Origin: CAYWFU01 sp964457585
GTDB lineage: Bacteria > JACRDZ01
Length of the DNA stretch: 64,000 nt
Assembly (NCBI GenBank): GCA_964457585.1
Contig: CAYWFU010000008.1
Location: 5,212-69,211, forward strand
Direction: 5' to 3'
Part shown: positions 50,921 to 60,406 of the stretch, in pieces
Position numbering within the stretch: the stretch's first letter is position 1
How the letters are laid out: every line of letters starts with the position of its first letter
Notes under the pieces: model-generated
What the model saw: the letters and a program-made list of their open reading frames with translations, nothing else
The model's database searches: none
Told to the model about the DNA's origin: nothing
Position numbers and translations under genes: made by a program

Positions 50921-52681
50921 CTATGCAGTACTTATTAAGCCAAATTTCCTGAGTAACTGGTTTTGTAACGGAGGAAGCTCTTCAAGTTTTTTTTCTGCTA
51001 TATTATCAGGATAAATTAATAATACTTCTCGTATCCCTTTTAATGCTGTGATTAATGATGAAACACTCATATCCAATCCGGATTCTTTTGCTTTGTATTG
51101 TAACAATTTTATTAACAAATATGACAGGACACTTATGAACGCATCTATCCGTATTTTGCTGTCGGTCCAGTGCCATATTGGATGTAATGAGATTATTCTA
51201 TGATCTTTTATTGTTCTAAAGCTATCTTCAACTTTATATTTCTCTTTATATGCACCAATTACTTCACCGCTTTCTGCTTCTAAATTGTTTGTAAATAATA
51301 TATTTTTACCAAATATATTTTCTTTTTTCTCTATTTCTTCTTTGTCTTCTACAATTTTTATCTCGTCTTTTTTTATCTCATAATTTAGATAACGACTCGC
51401 CATGCTATGTAATATTTTATTGGCATGTAAGATTATATTTAATTTCTCTGTTATGTCTTTTTTATCTTTATTTTTTTCGTATTCTTCTTTTATTAATTTT
51501 ATTACTTTTTCTTTATGTTTTGTAAAACTATTTTTTTGTTTGTATTTTAATCCTTCATTGTATGTGATAATTATTTTATGCTTTCCGCCAAAGACTTCGA
51601 TTGTCCCTTCATATGTCTTAAATCCTTTGTATGTCTTTTTGTATTCTTCAAGATTGATGGTTGTTAATTCAGGATAACTTGATGGAATCAGACTTCCTAC
51701 ATATTCGGTTTCCGATATTAATTTTATATTTTCTTTAGAATTATTCCCTTTATCAAATGACAATTTTATTTTACCGGCTTCTTTTATTAATTTATGATAT
51801 CGGCTCATTAATTTATTCATTGCTGTTGGAAAAAGTGTGGCATCATGCATATTCCCGCATGCTAACTGGCTTATGAATGGGAATCCATCTCCCGTTACTG
51901 CTAAAAACAATCCTATCTGTCTTAAATTGTGTCTGCCTTTTTTATTTTTTCCTTTTTGCCCATAACTATTCCTTGTATGATCCTGATAATATGTGAAGCT
52001 GTTTGTCCCATCATATAAAAGCATATCCAGCAAAATATTATATTTTTGCAATAAATTACTCCATATTTTTTCTTCGATTATTTCAAGTTTTTCATCATCA
52101 ATTAATTTTTCTAATTCATCTACTCGTAATTTATCATTTAATTTTTTATTATTTTCTCTTTTCTTCTCTTTTATCTCTTTTTCTGAAATTATTTTTTCAA
52201 ACATACTCCAGTATGTTTTGCTGTTTAAATTTTTTGCTTTTATTCCCATCACTTCCGGCAGGACTGAGGTGTTAAAATAATCACCTGTTTTATCTTTACT
52301 TATTGAACCATTTAATTTACTGATTGCTGAAATTAAAATAAATTCACTGGCTTTAATACCTCGCACATTGTAAGGTATGACCTCGTCAATAATCTCTGGT
52401 AAATTTATTTCCTGAGCAACCTTTAAAATAGCCATTGGTAATCCAAATTCTTTAGAATGTACTTTTTGCGGAGATTTTTTTGAATTAAATAATTTGTCTA
52501 AAATATCATGAGCAGTACCAAGATAAATTTTTTCGGTAACAACTTTGCTTTTGCCAGAGCCTCTGGTTGTACCAGAATTAGACGGATCAACTTTTACGCG
52601 GTAAGTTGTGCCTGCGTAATAATATCTGTTACCTTTTTTAATTTCCGGAAAAATAGTGTATTTTTTGAAGTCCTTTACCAT
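50921..52681 (-). CDS. IS1634-like (IS4 superfamily) DDE transposase
   Basis: A 586-residue transposase counted from MVKDFKKYTIFPEIKKG, with the frame open 12 codons further. Segments typical of IS1634/IS4-type DDE enzymes are LLYDGTNSFTYYQD (first Asp, about residue 233), KLSFDKGNNSKENI (second Asp) and YKVEDSFRTIKDH, corresponding to the Y-(2)-R-(3)-E-(6)-K region (Glu, about residue 497), followed by ISLHPIWHWTDSKIRIDAFI. The frame is intact, so the element may be functional or recent. Inverted repeats of a different kind flank it at 50806-50876 and 52793-52943; true IS ends and target duplication were not fixed by eye. Confidence 0.85.
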   Translation of the reverse strand: MVKDFKKYTIFPEIKKGNRYYYAGTTYRVKVDPSNSGTTRGSGKSKVVTEKIYLGTAHDILDKLFNSKKSPQKVHSKEFGLPMAILKVAQEINLPEIIDEVIPYNVRGIKASEFILISAISKLNGSISKDKTGDYFNTSVLPEVMGIKAKNLNSKTYWSMFEKIISEKEIKEKKRENNKKLNDKLRVDELEKLIDDEKLEIIEEKIWSNLLQKYNILLDMLLYDGTNSFTYYQDHTRNSYGQKGKNKKGRHNLRQIGLFLAVTGDGFPFISQLACGNMHDATLFPTAMNKLMSRYHKLIKEAGKIKLSFDKGNNSKENIKLISETEYVGSLIPSSYPELTTINLEEYKKTYKGFKTYEGTIEVFGGKHKIIITYNEGLKYKQKNSFTKHKEKVIKLIKEEYEKNKDKKDITEKLNIILHANKILHSMASRYLNYEIKKDEIKIVEDKEEIEKKENIFGKNILFTNNLEAESGEVIGAYKEKYKVEDSFRTIKDHRIISLHPIWHWTDSKIRIDAFISVLSYLLIKLLQYKAKESGLDMSVSSLITALKGIREVLLIYPDNIAEKKLEELPPLQNQLLRKFGLISTA

Positions 52682-52717
52682 ACTAATACATATATCACAT
52701 ACAAACATCATTGTCAA

Positions 52718-53048
52718 GAGATTTTTATATAAAAAGTTGCTAATACACTAATAGTCCAATAATGTCAATGTTTTTTATGATTTTTTGAGGCCAAAAGAGA
52801 AAGTCGAGATCTTGAAACGATCTTCATTCGCAAAATCCTCAACGTAGTTAAAACTACGCCTGCGGTTTTGCTCAATCAGATCGTTCCAATCTGAAGCACA
52901 TCTGATTATTATAATTTTCGCAAACCTGATTTGCTTGGGTATAATTATCATTATCAGGTTAGATATTAAAAATGAAATTCATGTAATGAAATTATATACT
53001 ATTTATCTGAAAGTGCCAAGAATACTCTTTTTTTTAAGGCAGGGATGA
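52718..53048. other. Non-coding region beside the transposase
   Basis: 331 bases upstream of the transposase start. They hold the structured repeat at 52793-52943 and otherwise AT-rich DNA. A likely promoter or IS end for the transposase should lie between 52718 and 52790. No gene is seen. Confidence 0.5.
52793..52943. repeat. Structured palindromic repeat (right arm), nested hairpins
   Basis: From AAAAGAGAAAGTCGAGA to CAAACCTGATTTGCTTGGGT. The interior folds as nested stems: AACGATC/GATCGTT outside, GCAAAATCC/GGTTTTGC next and CGTAGTT/AACTACG at the centre. The ends match, inverted, the shorter copy at 50806-50876. Confidence 0.75.
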
Positions 53049-53384
53049 ATTCTCGAAACTGTTGACCTTGAATTTGAACGTCTACTTATAGAGAGGGAGA
53101 CCTATAGAGAAGAAAGCGATAAATATAGTAGTGAAAATCTTAATGTTGATAATATTGAACAAATATTGGATACCTTTTTACCAAAACAAAATAAAGATTA
53201 TATCGAAGGATATGCAGAGTTGCATAAGGAGCTTGTTCTTAAAGGCATAAAGACAACCACTCAATTGCAAAATATTATTAAAGATAATTTAGAATTTGCT
53301 ATTGCAAAAGATAAACAAAGGGTAGCCAATGAAATTGAGGATGCACGAGAGGCAGGTATTGTTATAATACCAGATAGTGATTGA
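53049..53384 (+). pseudogene. C-terminal fragment of an unidentified gene
   Basis: An open frame from 53049 (after a stop at 53046) to TGA at 53384 encodes ETVDLEFERLLIERETYREE... and ends with NEIEDAREAGIVIIPDSD. It has no ATG or ribosome site at its beginning; an ATG-like start only appears midway. The continuous, Glu/Lys-rich helical peptide suggests the tail of a longer, truncated gene. No family recognised. Confidence 0.45.
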
Positions 53385-53531
53385 GACAGAATTATGAAAG
53401 GTTATTTCTATACATATGTGGGATTAGTCCGTGTAATTCTAAATATGGATTAAAGTTGGATTTTTTTGGGAAAAAATCTAATAAATAAAAGATATTTTCG
53501 ATTCAATTTAGTATTTTAAAAAAATTATTTA

Positions 53532-53921
53532 TCAAATCATATTTGCTTTGTTCAACACAAAATTTTTTACTTTTCTGGCTTTCTCTATTGCCATTTCAGT
53601 ATCTGTTATGTTTATCTCAATATGAAAAGGATACCGTAAATTAACACTGTAATCTGTTAACAAAAGACAATCTTCTTCAATCTCTTTAAACTCTTTATAA
53701 TAGTTAAAACACATTTTATTTAATAATACCAGGTCATGCGTTTTACTAATCTGTTCACCTTCTAACGCAAGAAATCCTTTAAGATTTTTTTCTGCACTTT
53801 GATGGCAATGGTAGCAAATAATTTCTAAAGGTTTTGGGTGCATATTCATTAAAAATTCTGCTGATGATAAATCTATTTGCGCTATATCAAACCATTCTTT
53901 TGCAATATCTTTATTATCCAT
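53532..53921 (-). CDS. HEPN-domain protein of the second HEPN/MNT pair
   Basis: A 129-residue HEPN-superfamily protein. EWFDIAQIDLSSAEFLM (about residues 8-24), CYHCHQSAEKNLKGFLALEG (about 36-55), SKTHDLVLLNKMC (about 59-71) and VNLRYPFHIEI (about 96-106) match the other HEPN gene in this window in layout. ATG at 53921 is used; it overlaps the nucleotidyltransferase stop by 8 bases. As the likely RNase toxin of a toxin-antitoxin pair its activity is inferred from the family. Confidence 0.8.
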   Translation of the reverse strand: MDNKDIAKEWFDIAQIDLSSAEFLMNMHPKPLEIICYHCHQSAEKNLKGFLALEGEQISKTHDLVLLNKMCFNYYKEFKEIEEDCLLLTDYSVNLRYPFHIEINITDTEMAIEKARKVKNFVLNKANMI

Positions 53922-54231
53922 AAATTTGTATTCCTTCATGCATAATTTTATATTCCAAAGTATTTTTCATCTCAGACCTTTCATGAAATTCTTTTTCGTT
54001 ATAAACTAAAATATCCAAAGGATAAGAAATTATGGCAATTAATTCTCTTCGAATGTCTCTTATAACTTCTAATTTACGTCTATTTTTCAATTCAACAATA
54101 ATACATAAATCGATATCGCTATCTTTTTCAGGATTTCCATAAGCATATGAACCAAAAAGTATTATTTTTTTTGCAGTAAATTTTTTTACAATTCCATTAC
54201 TTAACAATTTTAATTGTTCTCGTATATCCAT
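53914..54231 (-). CDS. MNT-family nucleotidyltransferase (antitoxin)
   Basis: A 105-residue minimal nucleotidyltransferase with intact motif LFGSYAYGNPEKDSDIDLCI (both DxD aspartates present), followed by PLDILVYNEKEFHER. ATG at 54231 is chosen since GGAG lies 6 bases upstream. It is the first gene of the pair and probably AMPylates or otherwise neutralises the HEPN partner. Compared with the pair at 10.2-11.0 kb the order is the same (MNT first), so they are related modules. Confidence 0.83.
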   Translation of the reverse strand: MDIREQLKLLSNGIVKKFTAKKIILFGSYAYGNPEKDSDIDLCIIVELKNRRKLEVIRDIRRELIAIISYPLDILVYNEKEFHERSEMKNTLEYKIMHEGIQIYG

Positions 54232-54322
54232 AAAAAACTCCAATCTATCTAAATTATTATTATATTTATTGTAACCCTTAAAATACTTATTTGCAAATCA
54301 TATCTCGCAATACAAATATATT

Positions 54323-55672
54323 TTATCTCCTAATCCTTCCATTTAACTCCAACACCTTAAATTTAATCTCCTGACTTTCTTTCCACTTTATATCGCTTGA
54401 GGTTAGAAATGAAAACACAATATCATTCTGAAAAATCGGATCATCAATTATTTTTTTCTGCAATTCTTTTGGTAAATGTGCCCATTCGTCTGTGCCTGGC
54501 AGAGGTGAATAATTAACTAATTTTATTTTTAATCCTTCATTATGTACAAATTCAATTGTCTGATAAATATCATCATATTTTTGTTCTGGTAACCCAACGA
54601 GTAAATAAATTCCGATTTCAGAAGAGTTAAAACCTGCTTTTTTTAAACAACTAATAGCCTGTTTAAATTCATCATTAAATATTTTTCCGCCGGTATTAAT
54701 CTGTAATTCAGTATTTGCTGTTTCAAGACTAACACGCAGTTCATTAAATCCGGCTTTTTTCATTTTTTCTGCCAGTGATTGTGTGATAAAGCTAGCGTGT
54801 AAGCCATTTGGGGTATAAAAATTAATGTTTAATTTATTGGAAATTATTTTATCCAGTATAAGTTCGATATGCTGATTTGAATTAAAAAGCAGAGCATCAT
54901 CATAAAATGCAATATGATTGATTTTATATTGATAGTAATAAAATTCTATTTCATCCAGTATATCTGAAATTGACCTTGAACAATATTCAGGCTGCAGTAA
55001 CTTACTTGCGCAATAAGTACAATTAAACGGACAGCCTAAGGAGGTTATCATAGATATTGAAAATATTTTTTTATAAAGATGATAAGCAGGTCTTACTGAA
55101 AAAATTTTATGAAAATTTTGTTTTGAAGTGTATCCGCATATTTTATCAATTATATCGAGGGTTTGCTGATTAAAATTGCCAGCGCAGATATAGTCTGCGC
55201 CTGAGAACTTACTGGCGTGATCAAAACATAATGTTGCATAAATTCCACCTAAAATAACTGGTTTGCCTGGTAACATTTTTTTCAGAATTGTAATTGAATT
55301 AAATACACCTGGATACCAATAAGTCATTTGCGAAGTTACAATAATAACGTCAGGCTCAGGAAATGATTTTAGAAGCTCGATAAATCTTTCTTCTTTAATT
55401 CCATATTTTTTATATTTACGCGGAACATGTTTTATTGATTCTGGTTTTGAAATTTCTTCACGATAATATTGTCCGCAGTTAAATTTATCATTTTGCTGTG
55501 AAAAAATTGGCAGTGATTCATCTGTACGGTCCATGCAGTCCAAAAGATAAACTTCATACCCGTTATTTCTTAAAATACTTCCAATATATAAAAGCCCTAA
55601 TGGTTTTATCCATGAATCATAAGCTTTGAAATCGTAAATCCATGGATTAACCAGTAGAATTCGTTTTGACAT
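54323..55672 (-). CDS. B12-binding-domain radical SAM protein
   Basis: A 449-residue radical SAM enzyme. The N-terminal 170 residues resemble a cobalamin-binding domain (ILLVNPWIYDFKAYDSWIKP, later PVILGGIYATL). The iron-sulfur motif is ITSLGCPFNCTYCAS (CxxxCxxC, about residue 218). A TIM-barrel core follows, with ELRVSLETANTE and LVGLPEQKYDDIY. Proteins of this architecture include methylases and other cobalamin-dependent radical enzymes; the substrate is unknown. It is a single gene, divergent from the FolD-like operon. Confidence 0.85.
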   Translation of the reverse strand: MSKRILLVNPWIYDFKAYDSWIKPLGLLYIGSILRNNGYEVYLLDCMDRTDESLPIFSQQNDKFNCGQYYREEISKPESIKHVPRKYKKYGIKEERFIELLKSFPEPDVIIVTSQMTYWYPGVFNSITILKKMLPGKPVILGGIYATLCFDHASKFSGADYICAGNFNQQTLDIIDKICGYTSKQNFHKIFSVRPAYHLYKKIFSISMITSLGCPFNCTYCASKLLQPEYCSRSISDILDEIEFYYYQYKINHIAFYDDALLFNSNQHIELILDKIISNKLNINFYTPNGLHASFITQSLAEKMKKAGFNELRVSLETANTELQINTGGKIFNDEFKQAISCLKKAGFNSSEIGIYLLVGLPEQKYDDIYQTIEFVHNEGLKIKLVNYSPLPGTDEWAHLPKELQKKIIDDPIFQNDIVFSFLTSSDIKWKESQEIKFKVLELNGRIRR

Positions 55673-55710
55673 ATTTTATTCCGATAATATTATTTTTCTT
55701 CAAATTTTTC

Positions 55711-55740
55711 TTGAATTAAATTATAATGAAACATTATAAT
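55711..55740 (+). promoter_or_regulatory. Candidate sigma70-type promoter of the FolD-like operon
   Basis: TTGAAT (55711-55716), an 18-base spacer and a perfect TATAAT (55735-55740), about 35 bases before the start codon with its AGGAGG ribosome site. Confidence 0.55.
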
Positions 55741-55774
55741 AAACTCAATAAATAAAATTTTATAGGAGGTATGT

Positions 55775-57121
55775 ATGGCATACAAAGAGTATAGTGATCG
55801 TATAGGCGGGATTAACCATTGGTTATTTAATCAGGAAGAATTCAAGCATATAATTTCACGTCCATTTCGGGATGAAAATTTTTCCAGAGTAATAAATGGT
55901 TCAGGTGTGGTAAATGGAGAACAAAAGTATCCAAAAGGTTATCAGGATGTAATTATTCCTGAACTTAATCGCCGGGCGGATTTTTTCAGCGAAATACCGG
56001 CATTAAAATCGCTCAAGCCAACAGAACATAAGGTTTTAACAGTTTTGGTTGGTGATAAAGATGATCCAAAAGTCGCAGCTTCACGAAGTTATGTTGGAAT
56101 GAAATCAGCAATAACTAAACTTGCAGGTTTATCGAGTATGATGGAAGAATTGCCATCTACGGTAACTGCTTCTCTGCTTTATGAAAAACTGGATAAATGG
56201 AATAATGATAATTCAATTTCAATTTTAATGTTTCAACTGCCATTTGGCGGTGCGGCAGGAGAAATAATAGATACAACAATACTATGCAACCGTATTAATA
56301 TTGCTAAAGATGGAGACGGGTTAAATCAGGTTACGTTAGGGCTTATGTCTCTTGGCGCTGACCGATATTTTGATTGTTGTACTCCAAGCGGAATGCTGGA
56401 TTTAGCCAGCGTATATTTATATAGAGATAAAGGAATAAGATTACGTCCGGATGGAATAGCAAATTTTGCGGGATTTGAAGTGCTGGTAGCCGGAAGAAGC
56501 AATATAGTCGGGGAGCCTCTTTTTAACCTTCTAAAACGTTTTGATGCAACAGTTTTGGGTCCGCTTCATACACGTACAGGTTCCGGAGGATTAACAGATA
56601 AAGGAACTCAATTAAAAGTTTATACAGAACTTACAAAACGCGCTGATATAATTTTTTCCTGTATGGGTTTTCATCCTTACAAGGTTCATTCTAATACTGA
56701 ATATTTCTTTATAGGTGACATGCTTAAAGAAAATTGTTTGATAATTGACGCCTCAACTTCCTTCAGAAAAGACGGTAAAAAACCATATGGTGATTTTGAA
56801 CCATCTGCTCGTTCAAAAGCATCTGCATACACTCTTGAAACAGGCGGTGTGGGCCCTGCTACTGTGACAAAACTTGTACATCAGGGCTGGCGCGGTATGC
56901 TGTATCAGAATATTGATAAAGTAAGAAAAGCGCTCGCTGATAATAAATCTACTGGAATATCAACTTTTTCAAAACTCCTTGCATCTTATGCGCAGGCAAC
57001 TGAAGCTGAAGCTAAGAATAATGCTGAAGATCTTTATAAAAGAGCTATAAGTCCAGATAGCCATCCAGTACATGCGGTGGATGCATTTGAAGCTATCATT
57101 CCTGAAATTATGAAAAAATAA
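55775..57121 (+). CDS. Divergent FolD-like methylenetetrahydrofolate dehydrogenase/cyclohydrolase
   Basis: A 448-residue protein related to FolD, which interconverts methylene-, methenyl- and formyl-tetrahydrofolate. Family landmarks in order are SRSYVGMKSAITKLAG (catalytic Tyr and Lys, about residues 110-116), FQLPFGGAAGE (QLP), AKDGDGLNQVTLG (Asp near substrate), CCTPSGMLDL, the NAD(P)-binding VAGRSNIVGEPLFNLLKRF (about 240), ADIIFSCMG and GGVGPATVTKLVHQG. It is about 160 residues longer than typical FolD, mainly at the N-terminus and in the loops, so it may use another cofactor or substrate. AGGAGG precedes ATG. It is first in an operon of four genes. Confidence 0.8.
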   Translation: MAYKEYSDRIGGINHWLFNQEEFKHIISRPFRDENFSRVINGSGVVNGEQKYPKGYQDVIIPELNRRADFFSEIPALKSLKPTEHKVLTVLVGDKDDPKVAASRSYVGMKSAITKLAGLSSMMEELPSTVTASLLYEKLDKWNNDNSISILMFQLPFGGAAGEIIDTTILCNRINIAKDGDGLNQVTLGLMSLGADRYFDCCTPSGMLDLASVYLYRDKGIRLRPDGIANFAGFEVLVAGRSNIVGEPLFNLLKRFDATVLGPLHTRTGSGGLTDKGTQLKVYTELTKRADIIFSCMGFHPYKVHSNTEYFFIGDMLKENCLIIDASTSFRKDGKKPYGDFEPSARSKASAYTLETGGVGPATVTKLVHQGWRGMLYQNIDKVRKALADNKSTGISTFSKLLASYAQATEAEAKNNAEDLYKRAISPDSHPVHAVDAFEAIIPEIMKK

Positions 57122-57141
57122 GTAATTTTCAAGAGGAAATT

Positions 57142-58362
57142 ATGATACCAAAACAGCTTAATAATATTACAATTGAGGATATCCAGGAATTAATTGTCGA
57201 AGGCAGACCAGAAGGCAGAACTATCGAATATATGCTTGAGCTGCCTGGTAATTCTGAAATTGAAAAAATTATTAGATTGTTAAAACCAGTATGTTCATTT
57301 TCAAATACAGATGGCGGGGAAATTATTTATGGAATTAGTAAAGATGCGGGTATTCCCAAAAATATAGTTGGAATAAATATAGATAATGTTGAACAGAAAA
57401 AATTAAGCTTATTACAGATTATTAAAAATGGAATCGAACCGCAAATTTCAGGGATTCAAATAAAAAAAATTGAAATTGCAAATAATCAGATAATTTTAAT
57501 AATTCATATACCAAAGAGTCAGCAAGCGCCTCATCGAGTGATACTTAATTCAACTTTCTATGCGCGTAATGCAACTGGTATTTATGAACTTGATGTTTTT
57601 CAAATACGAAATGCTTTTTTATTATCCTGTTCACATATCCAGCGAATCCATAATTTCCATGCTGAACGCTCTGCGTTTTTATTAGACAAAGATTCATCAT
57701 TTAAAATTCGCGAGGGCGCGCGTTCTATTTTACATTTAATCCCGCTATCCAGTTTTACAACAACACAAATACTTGAAGTCAGTCAATATCAAAATAAACA
57801 TGAATATTTAATGCCTCATAAAAGCGAAAATATCACGCATCATTTAAACTTTGATGGAATGCTAGTAGCTGATGGGACACCAGAAAACGGATATAAGTCC
57901 TATACCCAATTTTATCGTTCAGGAATAGTAGAATTTGTTCATGTTCATGAACCGCGTAATAAAGAACGATGTATTTATGGCAAATTTTTTGGATTGAGAT
58001 TGCTTCATAATTTTATAGATGCTTTGAACTTTCTAAAGGAATTAGGTTTCACCCCGCCTATTTACGCTTTCTTGGCTCTTGTAGGCGCAAAGGGATATAT
58101 ACTTGAGGTTGGACTGGACATACAATTAAATAGCGGCAATCCAATACCATTTGATCGTAATATTTTATCATTGCCGAATATTGTAATAAATACATTTGAT
58201 ATTAAAAATGAAATAAAAGCGTTAAAACCTTTATTCAATATTATTTGGAATGCAGCAGGTTATTCAAGTGCGCCAAATTTTGAAGAAAATATTGAATTTC
58301 AGCAAGAACAAGATAAAAATCAACTTAGTTCTGAAAGTTTTAATTTAAAGGAGATATTTTGA
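57142..58362 (+). CDS. AlbA_2 (Schlafen-like) domain protein
   Basis: A 406-residue protein. The N-terminal 150 residues are an AlbA_2/Schlafen-type putative nucleic-acid or nucleotide-binding domain: GRPEGRTIEYM (about residues 15-25), ICSFSNTDGGEIIYGI-like (VCSFSNTDGGEIIYGI, about 53-68) and the later HRVILNSTFYARNATGIYEL. The remainder is alpha/beta with no named family. AlbA_2 proteins are often regulators. It begins 20 bases after the FolD-like gene and overlaps the next start by 4 bases, so it is part of the operon. Confidence 0.75.
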   Translation: MIPKQLNNITIEDIQELIVEGRPEGRTIEYMLELPGNSEIEKIIRLLKPVCSFSNTDGGEIIYGISKDAGIPKNIVGINIDNVEQKKLSLLQIIKNGIEPQISGIQIKKIEIANNQIILIIHIPKSQQAPHRVILNSTFYARNATGIYELDVFQIRNAFLLSCSHIQRIHNFHAERSAFLLDKDSSFKIREGARSILHLIPLSSFTTTQILEVSQYQNKHEYLMPHKSENITHHLNFDGMLVADGTPENGYKSYTQFYRSGIVEFVHVHEPRNKERCIYGKFFGLRLLHNFIDALNFLKELGFTPPIYAFLALVGAKGYILEVGLDIQLNSGNPIPFDRNILSLPNIVINTFDIKNEIKALKPLFNIIWNAAGYSSAPNFEENIEFQQEQDKNQLSSESFNLKEIF

Positions 58363-59312
58363 ATTTTTTAATTTTTGGAGCAGGAGCATTAGGAAGTGTA
58401 TTTGGAACTTTGTTAGCATCAAAAGGGGAAAAAGTAGTTCTTATTGGCAGAGCAAAAAATATTGATGCTATTAAACAAAATGGGCTTAAATTAACAGGGA
58501 TATGGGGAGAACATTATACTAATAAAATTGAAGCATATACTTCCTTAAAAGATTTGAATCCTCAAGAACAGAAATTTGATTATATTCTTATGGCAGTAAA
58601 ATCTTATGATATAGAAATAGCAATAAATGAATGCAAGCCATTTGTCGGAGAAAGCACTTTAGTTGTTTCACTCATGAATGGATATGGCAATATTGAAAAA
58701 ATTGAAAGTGAATTTGGTGTAAAAAAAGCAATAGCTGCCAGAGTAATTTTTGGAGCAAAAATAATTTCTCCAGGATATGCTGAAGTAACAGTATATGCTG
58801 ATAAAACAATGATTGGAAGCAGAACCAATGCTATTACATTTGAAAAACTTGGTGAATTAGTTAAAATATTTTCAGCTTCAGGAATCCCATCTGAAGTAAG
58901 TTTTGAAATAGAGAAATATTTATGGGGAAAGATTTTATATAATTCTGCGCTTAATTCACTTTCTGCAATATTAAATGTACCTTATGGAACTCTTTTGGAA
59001 TATGAACAAACCAAAAATATAATGCAGGATATAGTTAAAGAAATTTTTTGTGTTACAAAATCTTATAATATAAATTTATTCTGGGAAAAAAGTGAAGATT
59101 TTATCAATCTTTTATTTACAAAACTTATTCCTTCAACTTATTCACACACTTCCTCAATGCTTCAGGACATAAATAAAGGGCATAGAACAGAAATAGATGC
59201 ACTTAATGGAGCTATATGTAAATTAGCTGATAAAAAATCGATAAATACTCCAGTAAATGCAACTATTGCAAGACTTGTAAAAATGCTTGAGCAAAAAAAC
59301 TATAAAAGTTGA
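58359..59312 (+). CDS. panE: Ketopantoate reductase-like protein (PanE/ApbA family)
   Basis: A 317-residue NADPH-dependent 2-dehydropantoate 2-reductase family member. The Rossmann motif GAGALGSVFG is at residues 7-16. The conserved Lys is in AVKSYD (about residue 77), a second segment is MNGYGNIEKIE, and the catalytic Lys region is EKYLWGKILYNSALNSLSAI (about residues 185-204). The C-terminus contains SSMLQDINKGHRTEIDALNG, the family signature. The start is TTG at 58359 with AAAGGAG upstream, overlapping the previous stop by 4 bases. PanE is one step of pantothenate/CoA synthesis; the preceding step (PanB) uses methylene-THF, which may explain the neighbour FolD-like gene. Confidence 0.87.
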   Translation: MNFLIFGAGALGSVFGTLLASKGEKVVLIGRAKNIDAIKQNGLKLTGIWGEHYTNKIEAYTSLKDLNPQEQKFDYILMAVKSYDIEIAINECKPFVGESTLVVSLMNGYGNIEKIESEFGVKKAIAARVIFGAKIISPGYAEVTVYADKTMIGSRTNAITFEKLGELVKIFSASGIPSEVSFEIEKYLWGKILYNSALNSLSAILNVPYGTLLEYEQTKNIMQDIVKEIFCVTKSYNINLFWEKSEDFINLLFTKLIPSTYSHTSSMLQDINKGHRTEIDALNGAICKLADKKSINTPVNATIARLVKMLEQKNYKS

Positions 59313-59397
59313 TGATGCAATTTTAGGCAGTATTGAATATGCAGTAGAACATCTTAATTGAGTTATTAACTATATGTGGATAATCATAGGAGATTTT

Positions 59398-60387
59398 ATG
59401 CAATTATTTAAAACATTGATTTTGGATAAAAAAAATATAGAAAAATTAGTTGATATTAAAAAAATCATTAAAATTATGGAAGATACTTTTAAGGAATATG
59501 GAAAAGGTAAAGTGCAAATGCCGGCAAAAATGTATTTAAGTCTGGATAAATATTCAGGTGATTTCAGGGCAATGCCGGCTTATGTGGAAAAATTTAATAA
59601 ATGTGCGATAAAATGGGTTAATTCTCATTCAATGAATTATAAGCTTAACCTGCCGAGTGTTATGGCTGTGATAATATTAAGTAATCCTGAAAATGGCGTC
59701 CCATTGTGTATCATGGAAGGCGGATACGCAACCAGCTTAAGAACAGGCGCATCAGGAGGTGTGGCATCTAAATATCTTGCAAGAAAAGATTCGAAAATTA
59801 TTGGTTTGGTTGGCTGCGGTGCGCAGGCAAGGACACAGCTTATGGCTTTAAATGAGCTTTTTAAAATAAAAAAAGTAAAAGTTTGGGGGCTTGAAAGCTC
59901 GTGGAGCAAAAATTTTATTAATGAAATGAAAAAGCTGAAGCTGAATTTAGTAAGTGTTAAAAGTATTGAAGAGAGTGTTCGTGATAGCGATATAATTGTT
60001 ACTACAACACCATCTAGAAAACCTATTGTTAAATTTGAATGGTTGAAAAAAGGAGCGCATATAAATGCAATAGGCGCTGATGCTGAAGGCAAGCAGGAGC
60101 TTGATACGGTTATTTTAAAAAATGCAAAATTGGTTATTGATTCATGGGAGCAAGCATCTCACAGCGGAGAAATTAATGTTCCTTTAAGCAAAGGATTAAT
60201 ATCAAAAGATGATATTTATGCTGATATCGGAGAAATAGTTACAGGAAAAAAAGCAGGAAGAACGAATTCAGATGAAATAACTGTTTTTGATTCAACCGGA
60301 CTGGCAATTCAGGATGTGGCAATTGCGAATTTGATTTATGAAACAGCGATTAAGAAAAAAATCGGGAAGTGGGTTAAGCTTATCTGA
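59398..60387 (+). CDS. Ornithine cyclodeaminase/mu-crystallin family dehydrogenase
   Basis: A 329-residue member of the ornithine cyclodeaminase, alanine dehydrogenase and mu-crystallin family. The substrate-side residues are in KWVNSHSMNYKLNLPSVM (about residues 64-81), the glycine-rich TSLRTGASGGVASKYLA (about 109) and the NAD-binding VGCGAQARTQLMAL (about 142), with NAIGADAEGKQELD near 222. ATG at 59398 follows AGGAG. The family includes ornithine cyclodeaminases, alanine dehydrogenases and other imine-forming enzymes, so the substrate is not fixed by sequence. It is the last gene of the four-gene operon. Confidence 0.85.
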   Translation: MQLFKTLILDKKNIEKLVDIKKIIKIMEDTFKEYGKGKVQMPAKMYLSLDKYSGDFRAMPAYVEKFNKCAIKWVNSHSMNYKLNLPSVMAVIILSNPENGVPLCIMEGGYATSLRTGASGGVASKYLARKDSKIIGLVGCGAQARTQLMALNELFKIKKVKVWGLESSWSKNFINEMKKLKLNLVSVKSIEESVRDSDIIVTTTPSRKPIVKFEWLKKGAHINAIGADAEGKQELDTVILKNAKLVIDSWEQASHSGEINVPLSKGLISKDDIYADIGEIVTGKKAGRTNSDEITVFDSTGLAIQDVAIANLIYETAIKKKIGKWVKLI

Positions 60388-60406
60388 AAATATTTTAAAA
60401 AAACAC

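Noticed and set aside
52003..52280. Plus-strand frames opposite the transposase
   Set aside because: They are Ser/Phe/Leu-rich antisense shadows of a Lys/Glu-rich gene.
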